From NCBI GenBank assembly GCA_035527835.1, contig DATKZS010000201.1:1-6999 (forward strand): a stretch of DNA of 6,999 nucleotides, written 5' to 3'. Origin of the DNA: DATKZS01 sp035527835 [NCBI: bacterium]. Lineage in GTDB: Bacteria > RBG-13-61-14. Shown one piece after another: positions 1 through 6,178 of this stretch. Positions within the stretch are counted from its first letter, which is position 1. Each line of letters begins with the position of its first letter. Both the position numbers and the translations under genes were made by a program. The notes beneath the pieces were generated by a model. It made no database searches. It was not told where the DNA came from and saw nothing but the letters and a program-made list of their open reading frames with translations.

Positions 1-1
1 G

Positions 2-1654
2 CTAAAAGACGAAAGCGCGCCTCCCCTCGTCATCGAAAGCGAGGTCTTCACCTTCGGCCGGCTGCCCGACTCCGGCCTCGTCCTCACCGACGCCCTGGTC
101 TCCCGAAAGCACGCCGAGATCAGGAGAGCCGGCGGCGCCTACCGCATCGTGGACCTCAACAGCCTGAACGGCGTTTACGTCAACAACCTCAAAATCACCG
201 ATGAGCAGCTTGCCCACGGCGACGTGATCGCCATCGGCGAGGCCCGCATCCTCTTCGAGGACCCGCCGGACCCGGTGGTGATGAAGGCGGGGCCCGCGAC
301 GCCCACCGGCCCCCAAAAAGCCAAGACCCCGGCGCCCCCGCCGGCCCCCATGATGCAGGTCAATATCCCGGGACTCTCCGAGCGCGAGATCATCAAACCC
401 CTCCAAAAGCTCGATCCGCAATACGACCTCGAAGTCGTCTCCTTCTCCGGCGCCGGCGTCCCCGGGCGCAACATCGTGGTGCCCCCCAAGATCGAGCCCG
501 CCCGCAGCCGCAACTTCTTCATCCTCTACCAGGTCGCCCGCGCGCTCAACTCCATCAACTCCCTCTCCGAGCTCCTCGACCTCACCATGACCCTCATCCT
601 CCAGGTCATCAACGCCGAGCGCGGAGTCATCTTCCTCTACAACGACCAGGGCGAGCTCGAGCCCGTCCTCACCCGCAGCAAAAAAGGCGGCGACATGCCC
701 GAGCTCACCGTGAGCAAGACCATCACCATGAAGGCCATCGAGCAGAACTCCGCCATCATCACCGCCGACGCCTGCTACGACCCCCGCTTCAACGAGGGCG
801 TCTCCATCATCACCTACAACATCCGCTCCGCCCTGTGCGTGCCGCTGTGGGACCGCGCCAAGACCCGCGGCGCCATTTACCTCGATAACGTCCTCCAGAC
901 CTACGCCTTTTCCGAGGACGACCTTGACCTCATGACCGCCATCGCCAACCAGGTCGCCATCGCCGTCCAGCACGAGGAAATGCAGGCCAACATGCAGGAG
1001 GCCGCCGTCTTCCGCGCCAACCTCGAACGCTTCCACAGCCCCGACGTCGTCAACCACATCATGCAGCAGTCCAAGGACGAGGCCCCCTTCGGACGATTCC
1101 TCTCCGAGCGAGAGGTCACCATCCTCTTCGCCGACATCTGCGACTTCACGCCCCTGCTCGAACGCATGGCCCCGCAGGACGCCGCGTCCCTGCTCATTGA
1201 TTACTTCGACGCCATGACCGAGATCATCTTCAAGTACAAGGGAACCGTGGACAAGTTCATCGGCGACGCCATCATGGCCATCTTCGGCGCCCCCATCTCC
1301 CACGGCAACGACGCCGAGCTCGCCATCTATTCCGCCATCGAGATGATAAGAGAGATGGACCGCTTCCGCGCCGCCCACTCCCGCGCCCAGGCCTTCGACA
1401 TCAGGATCGGAATCAACACCGGAATCGTCGCCGCCGGATACCTCGGATCCAAAAAAAGGGTCGAGTACACCGTGCTCGGAGACCCCGTCAACGTCGCCGC
1501 CAGGCTCCAGGGGGTCGCCGCTCCCGGATCCATCATCGTCGGCGAAGCCACCTACGACAGGGTCAGCGGACGCTTCAAGTTCACCGACCGCGGACTCACC
1601 CGTCTCAAAGGGAAAAAACAGGAAACCAGGGTCTACGAAGTACAGTTCCAGTAA
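2..1654 (+). CDS. FHA-GAF-class III adenylate/guanylate cyclase, 5'-truncated by window edge
   Basis: This is a cytosolic signalling enzyme predicted to make a cyclic nucleotide, probably cAMP, from its C-terminal domain under control of two N-terminal sensor domains. The frame is open from base 2, so the start lies upstream; the GTG at 149 is inside the FHA domain and is not the start. In window-frame numbering (550 residues seen), the FHA domain spans about 1-88, with FGR (18-20), VSRKHA (33-38) and NSLNG (53-57), the usual phosphothreonine-binding positions. A Pro/Ala linker follows (about 92-120), then a GAF domain (about 170-325). The cyclase domain (about 365-550) keeps both metal-binding aspartates (D378 in FADICDF, D422 in FIGD), the purine-selecting pair K418 and T490, and N497/R501 in VNVAARL. 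The Lys/Thr pair is typical of class IIIb adenylate cyclases. No membrane segment is visible in the part seen. The family and catalytic competence are clear; the ligand and input signal are unknown. Confidence 0.95.
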   Translation, partial: LKDESAPPLVIESEVFTFGRLPDSGLVLTDALVSRKHAEIRRAGGAYRIVDLNSLNGVYVNNLKITDEQLAHGDVIAIGEARILFEDPPDPVVMKAGPATPTGPQKAKTPAPPPAPMMQVNIPGLSEREIIKPLQKLDPQYDLEVVSFSGAGVPGRNIVVPPKIEPARSRNFFILYQVARALNSINSLSELLDLTMTLILQVINAERGVIFLYNDQGELEPVLTRSKKGGDMPELTVSKTITMKAIEQNSAIITADACYDPRFNEGVSIITYNIRSALCVPLWDRAKTRGAIYLDNVLQTYAFSEDDLDLMTAIANQVAIAVQHEEMQANMQEAAVFRANLERFHSPDVVNHIMQQSKDEAPFGRFLSEREVTILFADICDFTPLLERMAPQDAASLLIDYFDAMTEIIFKYKGTVDKFIGDAIMAIFGAPISHGNDAELAIYSAIEMIREMDRFRAAHSRAQAFDIRIGINTGIVAAGYLGSKKRVEYTVLGDPVNVAARLQGVAAPGSIIVGEATYDRVSGRFKFTDRGLTRLKGKKQETRVYEVQFQ

Positions 1655-2052
1655 CACTCTTGTCTAAAATAGGAGATAAAAAAACCGCCAAGGCGCCAAG
1701 AACGCCAAGAATCGCCAAGTTAATCCTGGTGTTTCTTTGCGGCGGGACTAAAAAACAGCTCCAGGGCTTTGGCCCCAATCTGCTTGGCGAACCGGCCGAC
1801 AGGAGCGCCAAGAAAAAATCATTTGGCCGGAAGCTGGACGGAGATTAAAATAAAATCATGATTCTTGGCGTTCTTGGCGCCTTGGCGGTTTTCTGGTTCG
1901 TTGGTTTTGAACAGCACTGTTCCAGTAGCGCCCACGTCCACCTCCTTCCCCCGGTTGCTTTTCCCGCAAATCCTATTAAATTAATAGTGAATAAAAACTC
2001 CGGGAGCGGCCGCTCTCCGGCCGGAAACCGGAAACACTAGAAGAGAACAGCG
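1655..2052. other. Non-coding gap between cyclase gene and metW
   Basis: This 398-nt gap has no convincing gene. Short open frames at 1660-1848 and 1858-2040 are made largely of inverted-repeat sequence and look accidental. It holds the 212-bp palindromic element described separately, then an AT-rich patch with a small palindrome (CTATTAA-A-TTAATAG, 1973-1987) and a GC-rich imperfect hairpin around AGCGGCCGCT (about 2000-2020) just ahead of metW. The AT patch is the most likely site for a metW promoter, but no convincing -35/-10 pair could be picked. No terminator with a T-run was seen after the cyclase gene. Confidence 0.7.
1681..1892. repeat. 212-bp element bounded by 33-bp perfect inverted repeats (CGCCAAG-rich)
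   Basis: Bases 1681-1713 are the exact reverse complement of 1860-1892, separated by 146 bp. The left arm starts four CGCCAAG heptamers at 1686, 1694, 1703 and 1713 (steps of 8, 9 and 10 bases); the right arm mirrors them. A second hairpin is nested inside: CTTGGCG (1783-1789) pairs with CGCCAAG (1806-1812), followed by six A residues. No transposase-size frame is inside, and no matching target duplication is visible directly outside the arms. The structure resembles a MITE-like or palindromic interspersed repeat. Mobility is an inference; the arms and nested hairpin are read directly. Confidence 0.85.
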
Positions 2053-2688
2053 TTGACTCAGAACGTCGCCAATAGCAGCGCGGCCGCCGGCCGCCTGGAC
2101 TACAACATCATCCTGCGCCTGGTGCGGCCCGGATCGCGCGTGCTCGACCTGGGCTGCGGCAAGGGCGAGCTCCTGGCCCTGCTCGTCCGGGAAAGGTCCG
2201 TGGTCGGTCAGGGCGTCGAGATCTCGCCGGACAACATCAGCTCGTGCATGGGTCAGGGCGTGGCGGCCATCCAGGGCGACGTGGACGAGGGCCTGGCCGA
2301 CTATCCGGACTTGAGCTTCGATTACGTGGTCCTGAACCAGACCCTCCAGGTGGTCAAGTCGCCCGACCGCGTGCTCGAGGAAATGGTCCGCGTCGGAAAG
2401 ACCGGTATCGTCGGCTTCCCCAACTTCGGCCACTGGCGCGTCCGCCTCGACCTCTTGCTGCGCGGACGCATGCCCATGACCCGCCACCTCCCCGATCCCT
2501 GGTACTCGACGCCCAACATCCACCTCCTCACTATCAAGGACTTCGAGGAGCTATGCGAGCGGCGCGGCATCGAGATCGTCGAGCGCGTCTTCCTGGCGGA
2601 AAGCGGCGAGATCAAGCTCCCCGTCCTCGCCAACCTCCGCGCCGTCCAGGCCCTCTACCTGGTCCGCGGGAATGGGGAGAAGGCTTGA
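2053..2688 (+). CDS. metW: MetW-family SAM-dependent methyltransferase-like protein
   Basis: MetW is a cytosolic Rossmann-fold protein usually linked to methionine synthesis, where it partners the homoserine acyltransferase MetX. The 211 residues match the usual length of about 200. Visible are the SAM-binding loop LDLGCGKGE (31-39), QGVEI (53-57), IQGDVDEGLADY (73-84), LNQTLQ (94-99) and the family signature FPNFGHWRVRL (122-132) followed by GRMPMT (138-143) and WYSTPNIH (150-157). The start is TTG: an in-frame TAG at 2038-2040 rules out longer forms, and a purine-rich stretch AGAAGAGA (2039-2046) stands as a weak ribosome site 6 nt upstream. metX is not adjacent; the next gene is a sulfurtransferase-like protein. 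The TGA stop (2686-2688) and the last two codons lie within the left arm of a 30-bp inverted repeat, so the C-terminus may have been set by that repeat. Confidence 0.93.
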   Translation: MTQNVANSSAAAGRLDYNIILRLVRPGSRVLDLGCGKGELLALLVRERSVVGQGVEISPDNISSCMGQGVAAIQGDVDEGLADYPDLSFDYVVLNQTLQVVKSPDRVLEEMVRVGKTGIVGFPNFGHWRVRLDLLLRGRMPMTRHLPDPWYSTPNIHLLTIKDFEELCERRGIEIVERVFLAESGEIKLPVLANLRAVQALYLVRGNGEKA

Positions 2689-2771
2689 GGCTTGGGGCTT
2701 GGGGCTTGAGACGTGGGGCGTGGAGGTTGCCGGCCATCTTCCTCAAGCCCCAAGCCCCAAGCCTCAAGCCT
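2681..2771. repeat. 30-bp perfect inverted repeat of phased GCTTGRG heptamers
   Basis: Bases 2681-2710 are the exact reverse complement of 2742-2771, with a 31-nt loop. The left arm contains four in-phase heptamers: GCTTGAG (2683), GCTTGGG (2690), GCTTGGG (2697) and GCTTGAG (2704). Two degenerate heptamers, ACGTGGG and GCGTGGA, continue into the loop. The right arm repeats the order in mirror image. A transcript would form a very stable stem between metW and the next gene; with no T-run after it, a standard intrinsic terminator is not supported, though pausing, attenuation or mRNA protection is possible. The left arm contains the metW stop codon. Confidence 0.9.
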
Positions 2772-2792
2772 CACTGAAAAAGGACACGTCGC

Positions 2793-3794
2793 ATGAAAGA
2801 AGAAATCACCGCCATCGGCCTGCTCTCCGGCGGCCTGGACTCGTCCCTGGCCGTGAGCTTGATGCAGGAGCAGGGCATCAGGGTGATCGGCCTATCCTGC
2901 AAGCATCCCTTCCACTCCGCCGCGCCGGAGGGGACCGTGCCGCCGCCCGAGCGCATCGCCGCCGAGCTCGGCATCGAGCTGGTCAGGCCCGACGTGACCG
3001 ATACCATGCTCGCCATGCTCAAGGACCCGCCCCACGGCTACGGCAAGCACCTGAATCCGTGCATTGACTGCCGCATCATGTACCTCAAAGAGGGCGCAAA
3101 ACTCATGGCCGAGCGCGGCGCCAAATTCCTCTTCACCGGCGAGGTCCTGGGCCAGCGCCCCATGAGCCAGCGACGCGACGCCCTCGACATCATTGACCGC
3201 GACTCCGGCCTGCGCGGACTCGTGCTCCGGCCCCTCTCCGCCCGCCTCTTGCGCCCGACCATTGCCGAGGAAAAGGGATGGGTGGACCGCGCGCGCCTCA
3301 TGAACATCTCCGGCCGCTCGCGCGCCCGCCAGCTCGCGCTCGCCAACGAGCTCAAGATCACCGGCTTTTCCGCGCCCGCCGGCGGCTGCCTGCTCACCAT
3401 GGAGGACTTTGCCCGCAAGGTCCAGGACGTGCTCCGCCACACGGACGTACCCGCCAGGGACGACATCGAGGTCCTCAAAACCGGCCGCCATTTCCGGCTC
3501 TCCGACTCCGCCATCCTGGTCATGGGCAAGGACGACCGGGAAAATACCATGATCGAGCGTCGCGCCCGCCCCGATGACCTCATCATCGTTCCCATGGACG
3601 TGCCCGGACCGCTGGGCCTGGTGCGCGGCCCGGCCGCGGACGAGCAACTCCAGCTCGCCTGCGCCATCATCGGCCGCTACATCAAGCGCGCCGCCGGGCC
3701 GGTCGGTTATTCCATCGCCGCCGCGGGCGAGTCCAGGGGCAGCATCGAAACCACGGCCCTCGCGCCGGACGAGGTCGAATCATATAGAATCTGA
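2793..3794 (+). CDS. ThiI-like PP-loop sulfurtransferase with C-terminal NFACT-R-like domain
   Basis: This is a probable tRNA-thiolation-type enzyme of the adenine nucleotide alpha-hydrolase (PP-loop) superfamily, which adenylates a base and transfers sulfur in the cytosol. Of its 333 residues, the N-terminus carries the ATP-binding PP-loop SGGLDSS (12-18). NPCIDCR (88-94) offers C90 and C93, FTGEVLGQRPMSQ (114-126) follows, and GGCLLT (197-202) adds C199, all candidate sulfur-carrying or metal-binding cysteines. Residues about 225-320 (VLKTGRHFRL, ILVMGKDDREN, IVPMDVPGPLGLVRG) resemble the NFACT-R RNA-binding module known fused to ThiI-like domains. It lacks the N-terminal THUMP part of classical ThiI, and MnmA is a more distant alternative. 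ATG is chosen because AAGGA (2780-2784) lies 8 nt upstream. It follows metW by 104 nt containing a strong stem, so co-transcription is uncertain. The exact tRNA substrate is unknown. Confidence 0.82.
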   Translation: MKEEITAIGLLSGGLDSSLAVSLMQEQGIRVIGLSCKHPFHSAAPEGTVPPPERIAAELGIELVRPDVTDTMLAMLKDPPHGYGKHLNPCIDCRIMYLKEGAKLMAERGAKFLFTGEVLGQRPMSQRRDALDIIDRDSGLRGLVLRPLSARLLRPTIAEEKGWVDRARLMNISGRSRARQLALANELKITGFSAPAGGCLLTMEDFARKVQDVLRHTDVPARDDIEVLKTGRHFRLSDSAILVMGKDDRENTMIERRARPDDLIIVPMDVPGPLGLVRGPAADEQLQLACAIIGRYIKRAAGPVGYSIAAAGESRGSIETTALAPDEVESYRI

Positions 3795-3831
3795 TCCGGA
3801 GCGCCACCCGGAAAGGCCCGCTCCACGGATC
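3793..3831. terminator. Possible bidirectional hairpin between convergent genes
   Basis: Bases 3793-3803 pair with 3819-3831 (11 bp, with a two-base AC bulge at 3825-3826) around a 15-nt loop. The hairpin sits exactly at the meeting point of two convergent genes: it covers the end of the plus-strand stop at 3792-3794 and reaches the minus-strand stop at 3830-3832. No T-run follows on either strand, so termination is suggested by position and stem only. Confidence 0.35.
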
Positions 3832-4519
3832 ACGGCCCGGCCTCCACGAAATATTTCAGCATCACCCGTGAGTCGTCAACCGCCTTGATCCTGAACTTGC
3901 CGCCCAAGACCGCCTCGAACTCCGCCCGCGACTTGGCCACCAGCGGCATCCCAAGATACGCCTCGAACTCGAACATCGTATCCACCCGCGGATGGGCCGG
4001 GTTCGCAATGTCAACCACCAGCCGGGCCCCGTCCTTCAGCACCCGCCTAAGCTCGATCAGCGCGCGCTCCACGTAGTCAAGATCAAAATACGCCAGCACC
4101 CCCACCACCGACGCGATGTCAAAAAACCCGGCCCCGAACGGCAGCGCCCTGAGCTCCGCAACCTCCAACGCCCCCACCACGATCCGCTCCCGCGCCGCGA
4201 ACGAGAGCATGGCCCCGATGATCTCCGCGCTCACGTCAACCCCGTAATACAGGCACGGCCACCGGTCAAAACGATACGCTATAAGGTTCGCCGAGCAGCC
4301 CCCGTCCAGAAACCTCATGCCCGCCCGCGGGTCCAGGAACGCGCGGTCCGCCGAGGCGTTGCTGTGGCTATGGCCCAGGGCCGCCTCCCGGAAAAATTCC
4401 CTGAACGCCGCCGACTCCCGAAACTCCTGCGGCACCGCCCCCAGCGGATCAACGCCATCCCGGTACTTCCGCGCCGCCGCGTCATACGCCCGCCGGATCA
4501 GGTCCAGCCGCTCATCCAT
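3830..4519 (-). CDS. Class I SAM-dependent methyltransferase, substrate unknown
   Basis: This is a predicted soluble methyltransferase of 229 residues. Seen in order: a helical N-terminal region rich in Arg and Glu (1-60), a SAM-binding loop FLDGGCSANL (70-79, with Ser where the family usually has Gly), the acidic strand end GVDVS (93-97) likely contacting the SAM ribose, LPFGAGFFDIASVVGVLAYF (126-145) matching the methyltransferase pre-motif and motif IV strand, and LRRVLKDGARLVVDIANP (157-174). The start is ATG at 4519: an upstream extension to 4666 is open but uses a shadow frame of the neighbouring gene. This ATG overlaps the stop of the upstream membrane-protein gene by 8 nt (ATGGATGA), and GGGGTGG (4526-4532) is a weak ribosome site, so translational coupling is likely. 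Its specificity (small molecule, lipid or protein) cannot be read from sequence; the membrane partner suggests a lipid or quinone-like substrate only as inference. Confidence 0.88.
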   Translation of the reverse strand: MDERLDLIRRAYDAAARKYRDGVDPLGAVPQEFRESAAFREFFREAALGHSHSNASADRAFLDPRAGMRFLDGGCSANLIAYRFDRWPCLYYGVDVSAEIIGAMLSFAARERIVVGALEVAELRALPFGAGFFDIASVVGVLAYFDLDYVERALIELRRVLKDGARLVVDIANPAHPRVDTMFEFEAYLGMPLVAKSRAEFEAVLGGKFRIKAVDDSRVMLKYFVEAGP

Positions 4520-5090
4520 CTTGCGCCACCCCGGAGCGCTTAAGCGCGATGAGATAAAAAACGATGGGCGCCGCGAGCCAGATGAGCTGGGGCAGGAGCG
4601 TGATGGGCTGAGAGTTGAACGTGAACAGCGCCGGGTTCCAGGACCGCGGCACGTAGTGCCAGGCACCCCCGTAAGTCGCCGTCAGCTCGACCCACAGCTC
4701 CGAGGCCTGGCCCCACAAAATGTAGATGACAAGCTCGGCCGGATTGAAGCGCGCGAGCGCCGGACGGCGCAGAATAAGGCGCGCAAGACCAACGCCCAGC
4801 AGGAACAGCCCGCCGTCCCACGACGAGTGCAGGATGATGATGACGATGAAAGGAACCGGCGGCTCCCGCACGTAGGCATGAACGGCCAGCCCCGGCCCGA
4901 GCTGGTTCAACACCTGCATCGGGACCTCCCAGCAAAGGCCGATCGCAAAACCCACCCAAAACAGCCGCCAAAAATAGCGGTCGAGCCGACCGAGACGAAC
5001 GAGCCCGTAAACCAGGACCGGAGCGATGATGCCCACGCTGAAATCAATCAGGTAAAAATTCGCGCGGAACAGCCCGATAAGCGCGTCCAT
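4512..5090 (-). CDS. Polytopic membrane protein of unknown function
   Basis: This 192-residue hydrophobic protein has about five predicted membrane helices at roughly 15-33, 42-60, 80-105, 117-136 and 165-184. Acidic and His residues sit inside or at the ends of helices: E55 (CWEVP), H88 and D92 (LHSSWDGG), and E131 and E135 (QASELWVEL). W145 and H146 occur in a WHYVP loop. Buried polar residues of this kind are more typical of membrane enzymes or pigment/cofactor binders than of structural proteins. The start at ATG 5090 is chosen because hydrophobic, codon-biased sequence begins there; the upstream frame to 5546 stays open but crosses a tandem-repeat array and is unlikely to be coding. No good ribosome site precedes it. 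The 3' end overlaps the methyltransferase gene by 8 nt, making a two-gene operon. I do not recognise the family. Confidence 0.75.
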   Translation of the reverse strand: MDALIGLFRANFYLIDFSVGIIAPVLVYGLVRLGRLDRYFWRLFWVGFAIGLCWEVPMQVLNQLGPGLAVHAYVREPPVPFIVIIILHSSWDGGLFLLGVGLARLILRRPALARFNPAELVIYILWGQASELWVELTATYGGAWHYVPRSWNPALFTFNSQPITLLPQLIWLAAPIVFYLIALKRSGVAQDG

Positions 5091-5518
5091 GATGAATGCG
5101 AATTTACCGCAAGCGGCGCGAGCGGGCAAATCGCCCGCGCCCGGTCCCGGCAACAGCCCGGAAAATGCGACCAGCGTTTTTTCGCTAATAAAACCGTTAG
5201 CCGGCCTAAAGCTCAGGCCACGGAAGCCCTTTCCGAAAAAATTTTCGCTCCCGTCCGGAACGCTTTCCATAAATAACCGTATGTTACTCGCGCGCTCTTC
5301 CATTTTGGATGCCCCAAACAGGCCCTCCGCGGCCCGGATGCTGGACCAACCGTGTCCGAACTTTAGGCCACCTATGTCCGAAATTTGGGCCACCTTTGTC
5401 CGAACTTTAGGCCAACCGCGCCCGATTTTCAGGCCACGAGAAAGGCCACGGAATTGCGGCCCAAAAGGTTGAGCGCAACTGGACAAAAAAATATTTCGCA
5501 GAACCCGGCTCACCATCT
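5091..5518. other. Repeat-bearing non-coding gap
   Basis: This gap of about 428 nt separates the membrane-protein gene from the exported-protein gene. Open frames cross it on both strands, but they translate a 22-bp repeat and show no family resemblance. It holds the 22-bp tandem array (5331-5440), a small hairpin CGGAA-GCCCT-TTCCG (5221-5235) followed by A6T4, and related CAGGCCACG words at 5215 and 5430. The promoter for the minus-strand operon should lie between about 5091 and 5300, but none could be assigned. Confidence 0.6.
5331..5440. repeat. Array of 22-bp tandem repeats, possible orphan IS21-type end
   Basis: Five contiguous 22-bp units start at 5331, 5353, 5375, 5397 and 5419. The core of units 2 and 4 is TGTCCGAACTTTAGGCCA; unit 3 differs from unit 2 at 3 of 22 positions, unit 4 differs from unit 2 at 3 of 22, and the outer two units are degenerate. 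A partial, out-of-phase unit follows at about 5449. There are no spacers, so this is not CRISPR. Several adjacent repeats of about 20-30 bp, containing GGCCCAAATT-like words in the reverse strand, are characteristic of IS21-family (istA/istB) termini. No istAB gene is in the window, so it would be a solitary end or relic. Confidence 0.7.
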
Positions 5519-6178
5519 TCACCTCGATCCGCTCAGCGGAAAACAAGCCCTCCTATAATTAGTAAAAATGTCGCACGCCAAAGGAAAAAAAGTAATGTTC
5601 CAAGGGAAGGGAGTAGCCAGTAGCCAGGGGAGGAAGAGGTTTGAGGTTTGAGGTTGGAAGACGGCAACAGAGGTGGCGGGGACACTCTTGTCCCCGAATG
5701 TTGCCCGCCCGACAGGAGTGTCGGACCCACCTTTGAGCAGCCCGACAGGAGTGTCGGGCCTACCAACACTCGATGCTCGATGCGCGGGACCGGGGGAAAG
5801 ATGCCGGCGGGCCGCCTGAGGCGGATCATCCGCCGGCGCTACTGAAGCTCTCGCCTCCTTCGCGCCGATTAGACCATTGACCGCCTTCGCCGCCCGGGTC
5901 CAGATGCCGTCGGCCTTATGTTGCACGTCGGAGGGGAGGAGGTAGAGGAAGGCGCCTCTGATGATGGTGCCGGTGCCGGCCTTGGGAGGTTCCAGGGTCG
6001 GATAGCCCCGGGCGATGCGGGACGCCATGCGGGGGATGTTGTCCCTGCCGCCGTAGATCCGCGCCAACCTGTCCCTGACAATCTCCTTGACCGCGATCCA
6101 GACCTCGCTCTCCTGAGCCCTGGCCGCGCCCGGCGGAATCGGGCTGATGCCTAAGGTGAAGATCACCACAAAGAACAA
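5519..6178 (-). CDS. Putative exported protein; 3' half derived from intergenic repeats
   Basis: This is a 219-residue frame of unrecognised family. Residues 1-22 (a hydrophobic run ending in ARAQ) look like a Sec signal peptide, but it lacks the usual positive N-terminus and starts with TTG. The in-frame codons just upstream, back to a TAG, encode Arg-rich residues without an ATG. AGGA sits 11 nt before the TTG, and GAGAGGA (6203-6209) is too far for it. Residues 23 to about 120 have strong GC-ending codon use and a plausible globular pattern (VWIAVKEIVRDRLARIYGG, TIIRGAFLYLLPSDVQHKADGIWTRAAKAV). From about 133 the frame reads through heptamer and hairpin repeats, giving two DTPVG copies (142-146, 153-157). 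The original stop has probably been lost, so the natural product may end near residue 120-130. It may be a degraded gene. Confidence 0.5.
   Translation of the reverse strand: MFFVVIFTLGISPIPPGAARAQESEVWIAVKEIVRDRLARIYGGRDNIPRMASRIARGYPTLEPPKAGTGTIIRGAFLYLLPSDVQHKADGIWTRAAKAVNGLIGAKEARASVAPADDPPQAARRHLSPGPAHRASSVGRPDTPVGLLKGGSDTPVGRATFGDKSVPATSVAVFQPQTSNLFLPWLLATPFPWNITFFPLACDIFTNYRRACFPLSGSR
5613..5656. repeat. Tandem heptamers GTAGCCA x2 and GAGGTTK x3
   Basis: GTAGCCA occurs twice in tandem (5613-5619, 5620-5626). After 9 bases, GAGGTTT is followed by GAGGTTT and GAGGTTG (5636-5656). Both arrays have an exact 7-base step, the same period as the GCTTGRG arrays after metW. Confidence 0.8.
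5678..5758. repeat. Three hairpins of identical geometry (7-bp stem, 4-nt loop)
   Basis: Hairpins lie at 5678-5695 (GGGGACA-CTCT-TGTCCCC), 5708-5725 (CCCGACA-GGAG-TGTCGGA, with an outer mismatch) and 5741-5758 (CCCGACA-GGAG-TGTCGGG). The last two belong to a direct repeat of about 25 bp at 33-bp spacing. Between the first and third hairpins the outer three base pairs are swapped (GGG/CCC versus CCC/GGG) while the GACA/TGTC inner stem is kept. This is an interspersed palindromic repeat cluster; the hairpins lie antisense to, and within, the reading frame of the exported-protein gene. Confidence 0.85.
5769..5782. repeat. Tandem heptamer CTCGATG x2
   Basis: CTCGATG is repeated twice exactly at 5769-5775 and 5776-5782, just right of the hairpin cluster. 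It marks about where the ordinary codon bias of the minus-strand exported-protein gene gives way to repeat-derived sequence. Confidence 0.7.

Noticed and set aside
2-1657. Long minus-strand open frame antisense to the cyclase gene
   Set aside because: It is a GC-bias shadow with Gly/Asp/Val-rich low-complexity translation and no domain; the plus strand has clear FHA, GAF and cyclase motifs.
1909-1922. GAACAG-CA-CTGTTC palindrome as a LexA/SOS box
   Set aside because: The spacing between GAAC and GTTC is six rather than four, and no SOS gene is adjacent.
1660-2040. Two small plus-strand frames (1660-1848, 1858-2040)
   Set aside because: Their sequence is mostly inverted-repeat DNA, with no ribosome site and no protein-like pattern.
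2244-2777. Alternative frame over metW (177 residues, Arg/Pro-rich)
   Set aside because: It is a typical high-GC shadow, and MetW signatures are unambiguous in the other frame.
4520-4666. Upstream extension of the methyltransferase
   Set aside because: This stretch is coding in another frame for the membrane protein, and the ATG at 4519 has the 8-nt coupling overlap.
5091-5546. 152-residue N-terminal extension of the membrane protein
   Set aside because: It reads through a 22-bp tandem array, and the translation has no domain or membrane pattern.
5331-5758. CRISPR array
   Set aside because: The 22-bp units are directly contiguous without spacers, the hairpin repeats are only two or three, and no cas gene is present.
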